This document shows positions 22,050 to 32,992 of a stretch of DNA of 64,000 bases, piece by piece. The notes under the pieces were generated by a model. That model was not told where the DNA came from. It was given only the letters and a program-made list of their open reading frames with translations, and made no database searches. This DNA comes from Hemerocallis citrina. Taxonomy: Eukaryota > Streptophyta > Magnoliopsida > Asparagales > Asphodelaceae. The DNA lies in assembly GCA_017893485.1 (NCBI GenBank), contig CM030366.1, positions 53,462,568 to 53,526,567 of the forward strand. The letters are read 5' to 3'. The position numbers and the translations under genes were made by a program. Numbering within the stretch: the stretch's first letter is position 1; the number at the start of each line of letters is the position of its first letter.

Positions 22050-22743
22050 GATTTTGTACTTGTAAATATCTATAGTACTACTGGATCTGAACATATGGGT
22101 TTGTGATAATTCTCTGATTTGAAGAACTCTTTGCGTGCTTGACTCTTGAGATCACCTTGTTGTCAATGTTGATGAACCATCGATCGAATTCATTGTGGCT
22201 AGATAATAAGGCTTCAAGTTCACTATGTATGGTTAACAAACTGTCGACGGTGTGTAATACATTTAAACATAGACCTTGCCGTTAGATTCGGCATGTTTAA
22301 GGAGCCAGCCCTGGGTCTGAATTGATTATAGAACCTACCGTTTGTACCCGGCAAGTTTCGAGTGTGCCTCAGAGATTAAACCTTCCGCACAAAGTTATGA
22401 GGTTGTTGGGAAGATTTCCCTGAGGTAAGAGGGGTGAGCGAGACGTTGAAGCTGTTGTTCTTAGTCAACAGGTCGCCGATGGAGCTTGAGTGGTGACCAG
22501 AGCATCGAACCCGTTGTTTGGAGACGACAAAGTGTTTGACCAGGCTTGTAAATATTTGTGGTGACACTGGATCTAAATGCATAGATTTGCAATAGTTCTA
22601 TGGTTTGAAGGATTCTTGTCATATGGTTGATCCTTGATGTTAAAGTTGATGTGCCATCGACTGGGTTCTTTGTAGTTAAATAAGAGGGCCACAAGTCTGT
22701 TGCGTATAGCTAACAAACCGTCGATGGTGTGTGACGGAGTTTA
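22050..22743 (+). repeat. Diverged direct duplication, period about 490 bp
   Basis: Two copies share CTTGTAAATAT, ACTGGATCT-AA, GATTTG, TTGATG-ACCATCGA or TTGATGTGCCATCGA, and TAACAAACTGTCGACGGTGTGT or TAACAAACCGTCGATGGTGTGT. They differ at roughly a quarter of positions by eye. Confidence 0.65.
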
Positions 22744-22915
22744 GAACTTCTTCGTCTTGAACTCAGCTAGCTGTATAAACAACTCTGAGGGAGAGTTGTT
22801 TTCCAAACTTGCTGTATGGGCCCTCTGACAAATTGTGATAGTCACATCGAGTGGAGAGTTGAACTTTAATTATTTGTCGTTAGACTGAACTGAGAAGCGT
22901 AAGTGATTCTTTTTA

Positions 22916-23330
22916 CAAGTTTTGCTAGAGTAACTCCGATCCATAATTTTGGACCTCTTAATCTATCTTCAAGAAATTTTAACTAGTTTTAGGAACAGAT
23001 CGAATAGCGAGTTGAACTCTGAATATGTGTAATTGCAGGTTGCTAGAGTAACTCCGAGCCATCGGTATGAATTCCAAACTTGTTAGTTTGAGTATTAACA
23101 GGTTGCAGGAGCAGATCGAATGGCGAAGCGCACTCTGAACTTGCTTCTTTGCAAGTTGCTAAAGTCTCTTCGAGCCATGGGTATGGACTTCGAACCGATC
23201 GTGGAGGCGCTAACGGATTGCAAGAGAATATCGAATGACGAAGCACACTCTGAACTTGCTTCATTACAAATTTCTAGAGTATCTTCGAGCAATGGGTATG
23301 AACTCCAAACCCGTCTTGTAGGAAGCTTTT
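22916..23330 (+). repeat. Tandem repeat of about 117 bp, about 3.5 units
   Basis: Units restart near 22916, 23034, 23151 and 23266. Shared landmarks are CAGGTTGCTAGAGTAACTCC, CGAGCCATGGGTATG, CAGATCGAATGGCGAAGC and CTCTGAACTTGCTTC. Spacing of 115-118 bp is regular. The frames inside have the same period and are not convincing genes. Confidence 0.75.
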
Positions 23331-24937
23331 AACGAGTTGTTAGCGCCGTTCTAGGTGTAAGTTGGGCGTTTAGCTCGTTATTTAGTTTAATGAAATTGAA
23401 CAAGATGTTTAAAACATAAACTAGCTAATTTCATTAAAAAATAAACTAAGGAGGTGCTCTAATGGTTGGCCTTTATTGAAAGAAAAAATAAATGGCTACT
23501 CTAGTGGCTGGCCTTTATTACAAAAAATTCGACTGTTAGAAGTGGGTGCTTCAGACGCTCTCATTGTAAATCTTGAGATGTTGCTCATTCCGAGCCCCTG
23601 CTATCATATCCTTGCCCCCCGAGTCTTCAAGTTGGTGAGCCGAAGGGTGAACAACTTGATAGACCTTGCCTGGTGTAACATCCCAGAAAAAACAAAATAA
23701 CTTTTTATATTTTTGCACATGCATTTCATGTAAAATTTTATACACTTTGTCGCTAAATTTTCCAAAAGTAATGCACATTTTTATTCTCATTTTATTTGCC
23801 ACATTTGAATTAATTATTTTCCTTTAAAACCCATAGGCCTAAAGTCTTTTTCAAAGCCCACTAGAAAAGTAATTAAATAAAAGCTCATACTACTTGTCAT
23901 GTGTAATACCCCACACACATTTAAATTCAATAAAAATAAATAATTAAATTATGTGAAGTGTACACATAGCACGTGCACACGTGCAGTGTGCACACTACAA
24001 AAGATGACAAGCTGCTCATGGAGAGGTGGAGAGAGAAAGTAGTGGGGTAGTGGGATTATTAGTGGATAATTAGTTATTCTAACTACCTATAATTAACCCT
24101 ATAAATACCCATCATCTAAGCTATTCAACACACAAAAAAATTAATCAAAACTAAAAGATTTAGGCTGGCTTTCGAAATTGGCTTGGTATGGATTTCGGTG
24201 GTGACTTGCTTGGCTTTTGTGGGATTCTGGAGTTCTTTTTAAAGGGGCTTGCTACTAGGATATTCTTCTAATAGGTGGGTATCCTTTCTTACATTCTAAT
24301 TGTGTATAGGTATGCTTAGGAAATTCATGTTAGAGTTGTAGATGTAGCAAGAGTTATTTAACTTCTATTACCTTTGTGTGATGTATATTGTATTAACATC
24401 TAGAAATTTAGTAGCTGATAAACGTGAAAAAAATGCATGTTAATGGAAACTTACAATGTAGAATTTTTGTGTAGTCAAACTATAATTTAAATTAGATGGC
24501 TTTCATGCAAATTGTAGTATACTATGATTGGGTTTTGTAGATAAATTGTAAGTGTATATGAAGGGGATTTAAGTTGTGCTTTGATTGGGGTAAATTATAA
24601 TTTTATGGGAGAGAATTTCCCCATCATTTCAAATAATGTTAAAAAGAAAAATATATTCATGCTAGTAGAGTAGTAGTGGTAATTTATAAAGGCATATGTG
24701 TATGAAAGTTCCTAAAAATGGCTATCTACGTTTGTTGTGTATAGAATCAAACTACTGTAAATAAAATCAATATGAAATCGTTGCTCGAATTTTAGAGATG
24801 TATTTTATGAACACATAAATTTGAGACAAATGATAGAAATCAATTTTAATGAAGAAGTTAAAATATAAGGGAAAACAAAGAGCGGGGTTATAAAGAATGT
24901 AACCCCTATATGATCAGGAATGGTGTTGGGCTCTTGT

Positions 24938-25160
24938 GGCTAGCGCGTGCACCTTTGTGCTAAGCGCTGCCACGTGGCTTTGGGGGTTTTTGTGGTCGGG
25001 TGTTCGACCCTGGGTTGGCTCTGTTTCTTATTAATTTTTTTAAAATAATGATGAAAGGAGCAGTTGAGTGTTTAAACAACTCAGAAAACTCTATACATGA
25101 TGGGAGTTAGCTTACTGGTTTGGCATTGGCTTGGGTGCTATTTGGCTCTGGTTTGAGCCT
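24938..25160 (+). promoter_or_regulatory. Paired tRNA-like modules in C LTR
   Basis: Module 1 has TGTGGCTAGCGCGTGCAC near 24936, enclosed by an AGCGC/GCGCT stem, and a B-box-like GTTCGACCC ending at 25010. Module 2 has TTAGCTTACTGG (about 25107-25118) and GGTTTGAGCCT (25150-25160). Both are more degenerate than those in the D LTRs. T-runs follow within 30-40 bp of each. Confidence 0.45.
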
Positions 25161-25944
25161 GGGGGTGCACTTTTGGATATTTTACATTTATTTTTATAAT
25201 TCAAGTTTTAAAAAGGGGGGGAAAACTTCATGGAAAGTTATTATAATATTATTAGAACAATTTGGGATTTACTTCAGTCTATTCTAAAAATATTTTGAGA
25301 AATTTAAAGGGCATATTTATATGTTAGTTGAGTCTGAGTTCAGGTTTAAAACAAAGAAGATGTATATGGTTAAAGATTTGAAGAGTTGGACTATAATAAA
25401 AATCAAAATTATGAGTTGGGAATAAAGAGTCTCAAGTGATCAATCTTTTAAAAAGTTTTTGTATTAAAAAGAAAATAGTGATCTATTCTAAAAAGAGGTT
25501 TTTGTATTAATATACTTGAAGTACAAAAGAATGTGAAAAGGGTTTATTAATCAAGGGAACTTTGTGAATTATTAAAACGAATGGTTGTGTGATTAACCAA
25601 GAAGAGCTTACTTCATGATTGATAAATAAGAGAATAAATGAAAGAATTGAATATACGAATGGAATTGAGAATATGAATATTGAGGTATGAGTACCCCCAT
25701 AATGTCGAACATGAAAAGATGTTGATTCTAGAGGCTAAGTGAGACCCAAGTACCGGAAAGTGATGATAATGATTATGATTTTTGAGAAAGGGCCAATATG
25801 GGCTATCGTTCTCACTATATTGTTTAAGACCAGTAGGTGGGTAAGCTAGCTCTAGGTGGTACTATTTATTCATGCTTCAATCTTAAGGATAGACACTAAG
25901 AGTCGATGAAATAAAACCTAGAAAAACGTAAGTAAGGCGTGTCT

Positions 25945-26250
25945 ATATAGTCGGGCAGTGTACTCTGGGACTATAGATTCAGTCGGACGGTGTACTCTGG
26001 GACTGTAATTGCCCTGCATCCAGTCGGGTGGTGTACTCCGGGACTGTGATGTGGAACGGGATGAGCCTCAACTAAATTCGGGACTATGAATTATCATGTG
26101 TTGTACTCCGGGATCACGAATAGTCGGGCGGATGGGAGGCGGATCTTTGATATTCCGGGGCTGGAACGACACTTTCGGGATGTCCGCATGAGGTGGATTA
26201 TGTATAGTCGAGCGGTGTGCTCCGGGGCTAGGATCCGTACTTGTGGGATG
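25945..26250 (+). repeat. Minisatellite in C LTR
   Basis: Degenerate units of about 35-45 bp are built on AGTCGGGCGGTGTACTCCGG and GACTGT-AT. At least six partial units are visible, then the repeat fades before the conserved module at 26287. The related copy is at 59805-60110. Confidence 0.65.
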
Positions 26251-26286
26251 TCTGAAACCTATTTCATTACCGAGTAGGTTTTCATG

Positions 26287-26390
26287 ACGGGGGTTTGAAC
26301 CCTATAATATGGAGTACTTAGGTGCTTTCCCTCGGACCTATGTAGAATGGTATGCATAGAATCCGAACAAGTATGCATTAGTGTCATCAT
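26287..26390 (+). repeat. Conserved LTR module (copy 3 of 7)
   Basis: It carries GGGGGTTTGAACCCTATAA, CTCGGACCTATGTAGAATGG and ATGCATAGAATCCGAACAAG, then TATGCATTAGTGTCAT. Confidence 0.7.
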
Positions 26391-26806
26391 AGTATAATAA
26401 CTGCATTAGGCATTAAGTCATATCATACACTGACATGTCTAGGATAGTCACTTTCTACACTTTATTGTGCATTCAAGTTTGTGTTTGCTAAAGTAAGAGA
26501 ATCATTGTTTTAAAACATTCTGTCAGTTGTAAGCAACTAACGTGCCCACAATTTTCCAGTGCATTGCTTGGATTGGCAAAAGACATAAAGATGAATTGAT
26601 GCTAAAGATTATTTTTCAGGTTTAAGTTGTTGATGTTAAAGTTGTGTATATCATGTTGTATTCATTTAAATTCCGCTGCGTTGATGTAATGGACAATATT
26701 GTAAGAAAAAAAGTTTTAAATTTCTTATAAAATTGTACGAATTTGAAGTAAAAGATCCTGTTGTGCTACGAATTACATGTAAATTAGAATTTGAGGCTTT
26801 ACAGAG

Positions 26807-26818
26807 TGGTATCAGAGC
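26807..26818 (+). other. Element 2 primer-binding site
   Basis: TGGTATCAGAGC starts three bases after the LTR end and is a perfect match to the usual plant tRNA-Met(i) PBS. Confidence 0.92.
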
Positions 26819-26966
26819 TAACTTCAATAAGTAGTATGAAATTACAAGGACGACATATTAGGGTGGACATTATAAATGTGAGTTCAGTTTATAGAGATTT
26901 AAATTTAAGTTATTTACATTTGTATTGCTCTATAAACTGATGTCTTCTCCTTCCTCTCCCTATAAT

Positions 26967-27497
26967 ATGGCTGATAACCAAGACCCAGTGGATGAACTAG
27001 AATGGTTCTTTGAAGAAGATCCGGAAGAAGAAGAGCCCCAAGAAGAAGAAGACACCGAGGAAGATGGCGAATTGCCTGAATCTCTGGAGATCACTCCACC
27101 TTCACTTGATTCCCCAGATGAATCCTCAGATGATGAGCCAGTTCAAGACGAGAAGGACCACGTTATGGCTTCTCTCCAGGAGTAATTGACCATCCATAAG
27201 TGGAGAGTAAACCATTTGGAAGCTCATCTTGCGGAGGACAAGCAGAATATTATAGCTCTGAGTCACCGAGTGTGGAGCTAGAGATGATTCGACCCAGGAA
27301 TGCTCAGTATTTTACCCAGCTAGAAAACAAAAGGTACTCTGCTCGGTGAACTCGATACCACTTCGTGGGCCAGGGATCGGGGATGGTGAAACTCATTGGG
27401 AAAGCAGGAATGCTGTCGAAGAAGCGAGGAAATGAAGAAGGAAATAGATGAACTACGGGAAGAGCTCAGGGAAGCCAAGAGGAACCGTAGGATCTAG
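26967..27497 (+). pseudogene. Element 2 accessory acidic/coiled-coil ORF (broken)
   Basis: This frame precedes gag and matches the intact ORF at 53857-54267. The start is set at MADNQDP by homology; an upstream ATG at 26940 is also in frame. The first 70 codons are very acidic (EEDPEEEEPQEEED and so on) and contain LPESLEIT. After an in-frame TAA (27183) the similarity continues as LAEDKQNIIALSHRVWS, then stops at 27279 and 27285. About 130 bp of unmatched sequence follow, and the original register returns for the end, EELREAKRNRR, before TAG at 27495. I do not recognise it as a named family. It is neither capsid nor nucleocapsid. Confidence 0.7.
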
Positions 27498-27664
27498 ACT
27501 GTTTTATGTTGGATTTTTCTGGTATTTCATGTAATGGATGTATGGACAAGTTTTATTTCTGAATGTATAAAGTTAAATTTTGGAAATGAATGAAAAAATT
27601 ATGTTGGAAGCAAAGTCTATATTGTTGCTATTTTGGTGATTAATGAAGTTTTATGAACCAGAAA

Positions 27665-28650
27665 TGGCCGGACGAAGGACCCAAAATGGTGAATGACCTA
27701 GAGGTGAGGGCAACAGGATTGGTCTGGATATAGAACTTGCTCAGGTCTACCAAACTCTCAACACCTTTGCCACAAATGTGACCCAAAACACTAGGGTGGG
27801 ACAGGCAGTGCAGGTCCCGGAGGCAATTAAATTGGTGGAATCATTCAAGCCGATGAAGCCACCCGTGTTCGAGGGCAAGGCGGATCCAGATGCAGATGAT
27901 TGGATCAGACAGATAGAAACAGTGTTCGAGGTCCTGGAGACTCCAGAGGCTAGCAAGGTGAAGCTGGCCACTATTCAGCTAGAGAAGGATGCGGGGGTCT
28001 GGTGGCAATCCTTGAAGAGAACCCTTGGGAATGGACTTATCACTGGGGAGGAATTTTTGGAGGAGTTCCGCAACCACTATTTCCCAATTGTTGTACAGGA
28101 GAAAAAGGCTATGGAGTTTTTCAGTCCGGGAGTATGAGACAAAGTTCTCTTAGCTGTCGAGGTATGGCCAGAGTTGGTAATTGATGAAGCCAAGAAGGTG
28201 TGGAAGTTTGAACAGGGACTGAGGCTGGGTCTGAGGTCTCGGATGATACCCCTCAGTATCAGGAGGTTTGATAAGCTAGTCAGAAGGGCTTCAGCCACAA
28301 AAGCCGACATCGAATAGTTATAGTTAGCACAGAATAAGAAGAACACCTGCAGTACTGGCAAGAGGCCTGCAGCACCAAGCAACTTCAGGGGACAACCCCC
28401 AACACAGAGGTTCAGGCCGACCGGAGCAAATGCTATTGCAGTAACTGGGAAGCCAAGCACTCGTTTCAACTGCGGGGAGTTGGGTCATCGCATAGAAGAG
28501 TGTCCTAAACAGCAGAGGACCAAGTCTTGCTACAACTGTGGCAAGGAAGGACACATTCAGCCGTTTTGCCCGCAATTGAACCTGGGTAGTGCTAGCAGGG
28601 ACCCATAAGGAAAGAATAGGAAGCTATACCGGTAGGGATGAGTGTTCGCC
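27665..28650 (+). pseudogene. Element 2 gag (broken)
   Basis: The start by homology is the ATG of MAGRRTQNGE, which hits a stop within 11 codons. The capsid (Retrotrans_gag) region at 27778-28137 reads LVESFKPMKPPVFEGKADPD, WIRQIETVFEVLETPE and DAGVWWQSLKRTLG. It loses frame near 28130. Two zinc knuckles follow near 28460-28575. The first has lost its first Cys (RFNCGELGHRIEEC). The second, CYNCGKEGHIQPFC, is complete. Element 3 shows only one knuckle at this place. Confidence 0.88.
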
Positions 28651-28732
28651 CTGACTGAAGCTGATGCAGATGATGCCGACAATGTCATCCCTGGTATGGG
28701 AGCAATTGAATAAAGTTTTTTCTGTTGTTATT

Positions 28733-29163
28733 TCCTATTTTGTATTAGAAGAAGTGTTATGTATTGAGAGTATTCATTATGTAACAGGAGAAGTTCTAAT
28801 AAATGGAATAAAGGCAGCTGTTTTGTTTGATACTGGATCGTCCCATACTTTTGTGTCACCTACTTTTGCAAAACGATTGAGAGTTGAGCTGAAGATTTTT
28901 CCTAACAAGGCTCTAGCAGTAGCTACTCCTTTCGGAGAGACATTGACTACCGATCGGTACTATGCTAGGTGTGACCTCGAGATCGAAGGAAGGATCCTTG
29001 GAATCGACCTCATCGAGTTGGCAGTCTTAGGGGTTGATGTAATCATTGGCATAGACTGGATGTTGATCTACAATGCCAATATCGAATGCAAAAGCAAGGA
29101 GGTTATGGTAAAAGCACCAGGTGGACCAGCAGTTACATTCCAAGGGAAGAGGAAGTGTAAGTA
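28733..29163 (+). pseudogene. Element 2 pol: protease
   Basis: The domain reads YVTGEVLINGIKAAVLFDTG, with active-site DTGSS at 28829, then VATPFGETLTTDRYY and [12 protein letters not shown]. It is an RVP_2-type retropepsin typical of plant gypsy elements. The frame ends at TAG (29162), where element 3 reads on into RT, so this copy is broken at the protease-RT junction. Confidence 0.88.
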
Positions 29164-29164
29164 G

Positions 29165-30849
29165 TTGGTGTCAGTTTTGACTAAGAAGATGGTTCCTGAA
29201 GAAGTTAAGCAGATTCTCGTAGTCCGAAACTTTCCGGTAGTGTTCATAGAAGATCTACCCGGACAACCACTTCATCGTGATGTGGAATTCAGCATTTCCA
29301 TTCAGCCAGGAAGTGCACCAATTTCCAAGGCACTGTACAGAATGGCACCAATGGAACAGGATGAGGTGAAGAAGTAGATTGAAGAACTGTTGGGCAAGGG
29401 TTTTATCAGACCAAGTGCATTTTCTTGGGGAGCGCCAGTTCTATTGGTGAAAAAAAAGGATGGGTTGATGAGAGTGTGCATCGATTATAGGGAGCTGAAC
29501 AAGGTGACCGTCCAGAATAAGTATCTGATTCCACGAATCGATGATCTGTTCGACCGACTACAAGGAGCAATAATTTTCTCCAAGATAGATCTTCAGTCGG
29601 GTTATCATCAGGTTCGTGTAAAGGAAGAGAATGTGCACAAGACTACATTCAGAACTCGATATGGGCATTACGAGTTCTTGGTATTGCCGTTTGGAGTAAC
29701 GAATGCACCTGCTATATTCATGGACATGATGAACAGGGTCCTGCGACCATTCATCGACTCCTTCATCGTGGTATTCATCGACGACATTTTGGTCTACTCC
29801 AAGTCAGAGGAAGAGCATGTTCGGCATTTAACTGAGGTACTAAAGAAGCTACTGGAATAGAAGCTGTATGCCAAACTATCTAAGTATGACTTCTGTAAAT
29901 CCGAAGTCACTTTCCTAGGACATATCCTTGCTAAAGAGGGAGTGGCCACTGATCTGTAAAAGATAGAGGCAGTGAAGGATTGACCAAGGCCAACAACAAT
30001 GAAGGAGATCAGAAGTTTTTTATGTTTGACGGGCTACTACCGGAGATTCATTTAGGGCTATGCTCAGATAGTCGTGCCACTCATTGGGCTTACAAGGAAG
30101 AATGTGAGTTTTAAGTGGACGGAGCAGTGTGAGGCAAGCTTCCAGGAGTTAAAGGAGAGGTTGACTACCGCTCCAATACTGGCCTTGCCGAGAGCAGGGA
30201 TCGATTATGATGTCTACAGCGATGCTGCACATCACGGACTGGCTATGTGTTGATGTAAGAGGGGAAGCTGATAGCTTATGAGTCTAGGCAACTAAGACCG
30301 CATGAGAAGAATTACCCAACCCATGATATGGAGTTGGTAGCAATTATATTGGTTTGAAGCAATAGAGGCACTATGTGTAAGGAGAGAAGACCAATATGTA
30401 CACGGATCACAAAAGCCTGAAGTATATCTACCAGCAAAGGGATCTGAATTTGAGGCAGAGGAGGTGGTTGGAAGTACTGGAAGATACCCGTCCTAAGTTA
30501 AAGTATCATCCAGGCAAAGCAAATGTGGTAGTAGATGCGCTCAGTCGGAAGAGCAGCTTGTCTTGTTTGATCACGACTCAGGAGAAACTAGTAGAGGAGC
30601 TCGATCAAGCTGGTATAGATGTGTTGGTGCAACGACTGGGAGTGTCTTTAGCACTGTTGAAACTTCAGCCCACACTGAGGGAGAAGATTATCGACATTCA
30701 GAAGTCTGATGCAGAGATCCAGAAGATGAAAGAACAGGTCGGCGCAAACAACTTGGCAGAATTCCAAGTGACAGATGAAGTACTATTACTTGGGGAGAGG
30801 TTATGTGTACCTGATCAAACAAAATTGACGGAAAGCATTCTACAAAAGG
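29165..30849 (+). pseudogene. Element 2 pol: reverse transcriptase and RNase H (broken)
   Basis: The RT fingers begin [19 protein letters not shown] and, after a stop at 29375, continue as [36 protein letters not shown] and [10 protein letters not shown]. The catalytic box is FIDD (about 29770-29790). A stop at 29858 replaces a Lys/Gln position in LLEQKLYAK. The connection and RNase H (TGYYRRFI, ALPRAGIDYDVYSDA, YTDHKSLKYI, HPGKANVVVDALSRK) run to the insertion at 30850, with several stops between 29950 and 30390. Confidence 0.9.
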
Positions 30850-32203
30850 TGTTGGATCCTGTATGCACGGCAGATAACACTAGAGAGGGTGTGAATAGTA
30901 TTATTAAAAATTATTAAAAATTATTCAACTTGAAATACCTGTTAAGTCGACTGGGACAAAAAAACAGTCGACTGAATCGACAGATAAAAAAGAGACTTGA
31001 TCAACTTGAAGAACAAAGAGTCTGTAAGTCAACTTAATAGGACTACCAGTCGACCGATCAGACACAGACAAAAATAAAATGCAGCGAAGTTAAATTTATA
31101 AGTTAGAAAGATCAAACCACAGAGAATCTGCAATGCTAAAATAGCGATATATCTTGGTTCGGTCATCCCGACCTACGTCCAGTCCCCAAGCAACCCATTT
31201 GAAAATTTTCACTATTCTTGAAAAAGATTTACAAGAATACCCTACGACCTTTGGCAACAACTATGCCAAATCCGTAGATCTCTCTCACCACTAGAGAGAG
31301 CAAAACCCCACTCTACAACCTAGAGTGAACACTGACTCTACACCAAGAGCCCTTCTCTCTAACTGAGAGGACCACTCTCACAACTCGAGAGTGAACAAGA
31401 AAGAAATCGAAAATTACAACACCTAGAGCCTTGATTTTTGAATGTGCCTTTTGTATTGAGGCTATATGTCAACTTCTAATCGCAGGCTTGAACTTAATCG
31501 TTGTTATACAAGACTGAGATTAGAGAACCAAGTCTAAGAGAGTGAGAGTTCTTTGAAAACTTTGAGTTCTTTTTCACAAACACTTGAACAAAAGCAAAGA
31601 ATTGTTTAATGCAATAGGTAACCTTTTCCAAGTGAAATCTGGACTCTATTTAAAGAGTAGACACTCCAGAGTCGTTGGAAAATAGTTAACCAACTGCCAT
31701 CAAATGGCAGAAAATTTTTTGAATTCAAAAATCAAATTTAAATACTCAAAAAACTATCAAAGCTGCTCGAACAGTCGACTGGGTTGCCAAAGGAATCGAC
31801 TGGTCAGAGCTTGAGTAAGTTCAGATTGTTTCGTACTGGAACAGTCGACTGCTTAGAAGCGTAAGTCAATTGGTACTTGACAGCTGAACTCATATAAGCT
31901 TGAATTTGACATTTTTGATTTTTAATAAACTTTATTTTAGTCTTAGGGATTGTGTGTGTGTATGCATCAAGGCTATCATAAGATTTATAAGCAAACATAT
32001 CAAAGATTACAATTTTGTACATCAATTTACATAGACACTCTTTTGTTCTTAAGCTGATCACTTTGAAAACTGTTTTGAAGCTTTGGGTGACACTTGTGTT
32101 GTAGCTTGATCTTGCACCTTGAAAGCTTTGGGTAGACACTACAAGAGACATGTTAAATAGAACATATGTATCGTGTTGTAGTCATCAAAATCAAAAATCT
32201 ACA
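30850..32203 (-). mobile_element. Solo copia LTR nested in element 2 pol
   Basis: This 1354-bp unit starts TGTTGGATCC and aligns with the LTRs of the copia element at 12751-20947, including the GTCGAC motifs (CAGTCGACTG at about 30966 and 31840), the ACTAGAGAG-GTGAATAG block and the TTGTGTTGTAG-TCATCAAAA end. Flanks are AAAGG (30845-30849) and GGAGG (32204-32208), each one change from AGAGG. AGAGG is the sequence expected at this codon from the intact frame of element 3. The right end reads CTACA instead of CAACA. Strand is given by analogy with the full element. Confidence 0.88.
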
Positions 32204-32880
32204 GGAGGCACACACCACTCTTTTATCAGTGCATCCCGGGAGTACCAAGATTTACAAGGATATCAAGAAATATTTCTTGTGGTCAGGGATGAAGCGGGAT
32301 GTAGCAGAGTTTGTTGCAAGGTGTGCAACCTGTCAGCAAATCAAGAGAGAGAATTAGAAGCCCGAAGGATTATTGCAGCTGTTACCTCTTCCAGAGTGGA
32401 AATGGGATAACATCAGCATGGACTTCATCACTAGAAGTCCTAAGGGGAATGATGCGATTTGGGTGATAGTGGACCGACTCACCAAATCTGCTCAATTTTT
32501 GGCAATGAAGATCACTTGGCCAATGGAGAAGCTGGCAGAACTGTACAATGGGGAGATTGTAAGGCTACATGGAGATCCTGTGTCAATTGTATTAGATCGA
32601 GATGCGTGTTTCACATTGCACTTTTGGAGAAGTCTTCAGGCAACCTTGGGGACCATGACTGACTTCAGTATTGCCTTTCATCCTCAAACTGATGGGCAGA
32701 CTGAGAGAGTCAATCGGGTGTTGGAAGATATGTTGAGGTGTTGTGTAATAGACTTCGGAGGCAGCTAGGAGAGGCACATAGCTCTGGTGGAATTTGCCTA
32801 CAACAACAGCTTCCAGACTAGCATCGGTATGGCTCCGTATGAGGCCTTATATGGGAGGAAGTGCAGAACACCGTTCTATC
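32204..32880 (+). pseudogene. Element 2 pol: integrase (truncated)
   Basis: Directly after the copia LTR, the frame resumes at the H2C2 zinc domain: HTTLLSVHPG, then CATCQQIKREN, ending at TAG (32355). The core follows as [16 protein letters not shown] (first Asp), VLDRDACFTLHFW (second Asp) and HPQTDGQTERVNRV (Glu). It stops at 32766. Similarity to element 3 ends at about 32877 within the KCRTP motif. The C-terminal domain, chromodomain and polypurine tract are missing. Confidence 0.88.
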
Positions 32881-32992
32881 ACCCTGTAAAATTGAGTTAT
32901 GACAATTTTTCCCCTTGGGTGTTATGCAGATGTATTTTGTACTGTTATGAGTAATATTCGTAATGTATTTTATATAAATGTCATACGCATCT
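32881..32992. other. AT-rich unclassified segment, left of solo D LTR
   Basis: This short segment follows the point where element 2 stops matching element 3. It contains GTAATATTCGTAATGTATTTTA. It joins, across the solo LTR, to 36289-36489. The last five bases, CATCT, are the left target duplication. Confidence 0.5.

Larger units (their letters stand above)
21837..23673. other. Unclassified region with tandem duplications
   Basis: This 1.8-kb stretch lies between the end of the family-B element and the start of the C LTR. I recognise no protein, LTR end or terminal inverted repeat. It contains a diverged direct duplication of about 200 bp with a period near 490 bp (22050-22268 and 22542-22743) and a separate array with a period near 117 bp (22916-23330). 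Short frames at 21853, 23043, 23095 and 23120 follow the repeats and have no family resemblance. An imperfect inverted repeat, TTAGTTTAATGAAATT against AATTTCATTAAAAAATAAACTA, lies at 23380-23445. Confidence 0.6.
23674..26803 (+). mobile_element. Element 2 5' LTR (family C)
   Basis: This 3130-bp LTR runs from TGTAACATCCC to TTGAGGCTTTACA and is followed at once by a tRNA-Met PBS. It contains paired tRNA-like modules (24938-25160), a minisatellite (25945-26250) and the conserved module (26287-26390). The last part is closely similar to 59543-60655, and the first part to the C-like LTR at about 36490-42468. Confidence 0.85.

Noticed and set aside
23380..23445. Possible MITE from the inverted repeat around TTAGTTTAATGAAATT
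   Set aside because: Arms are short and imperfect, with no clear target duplication.
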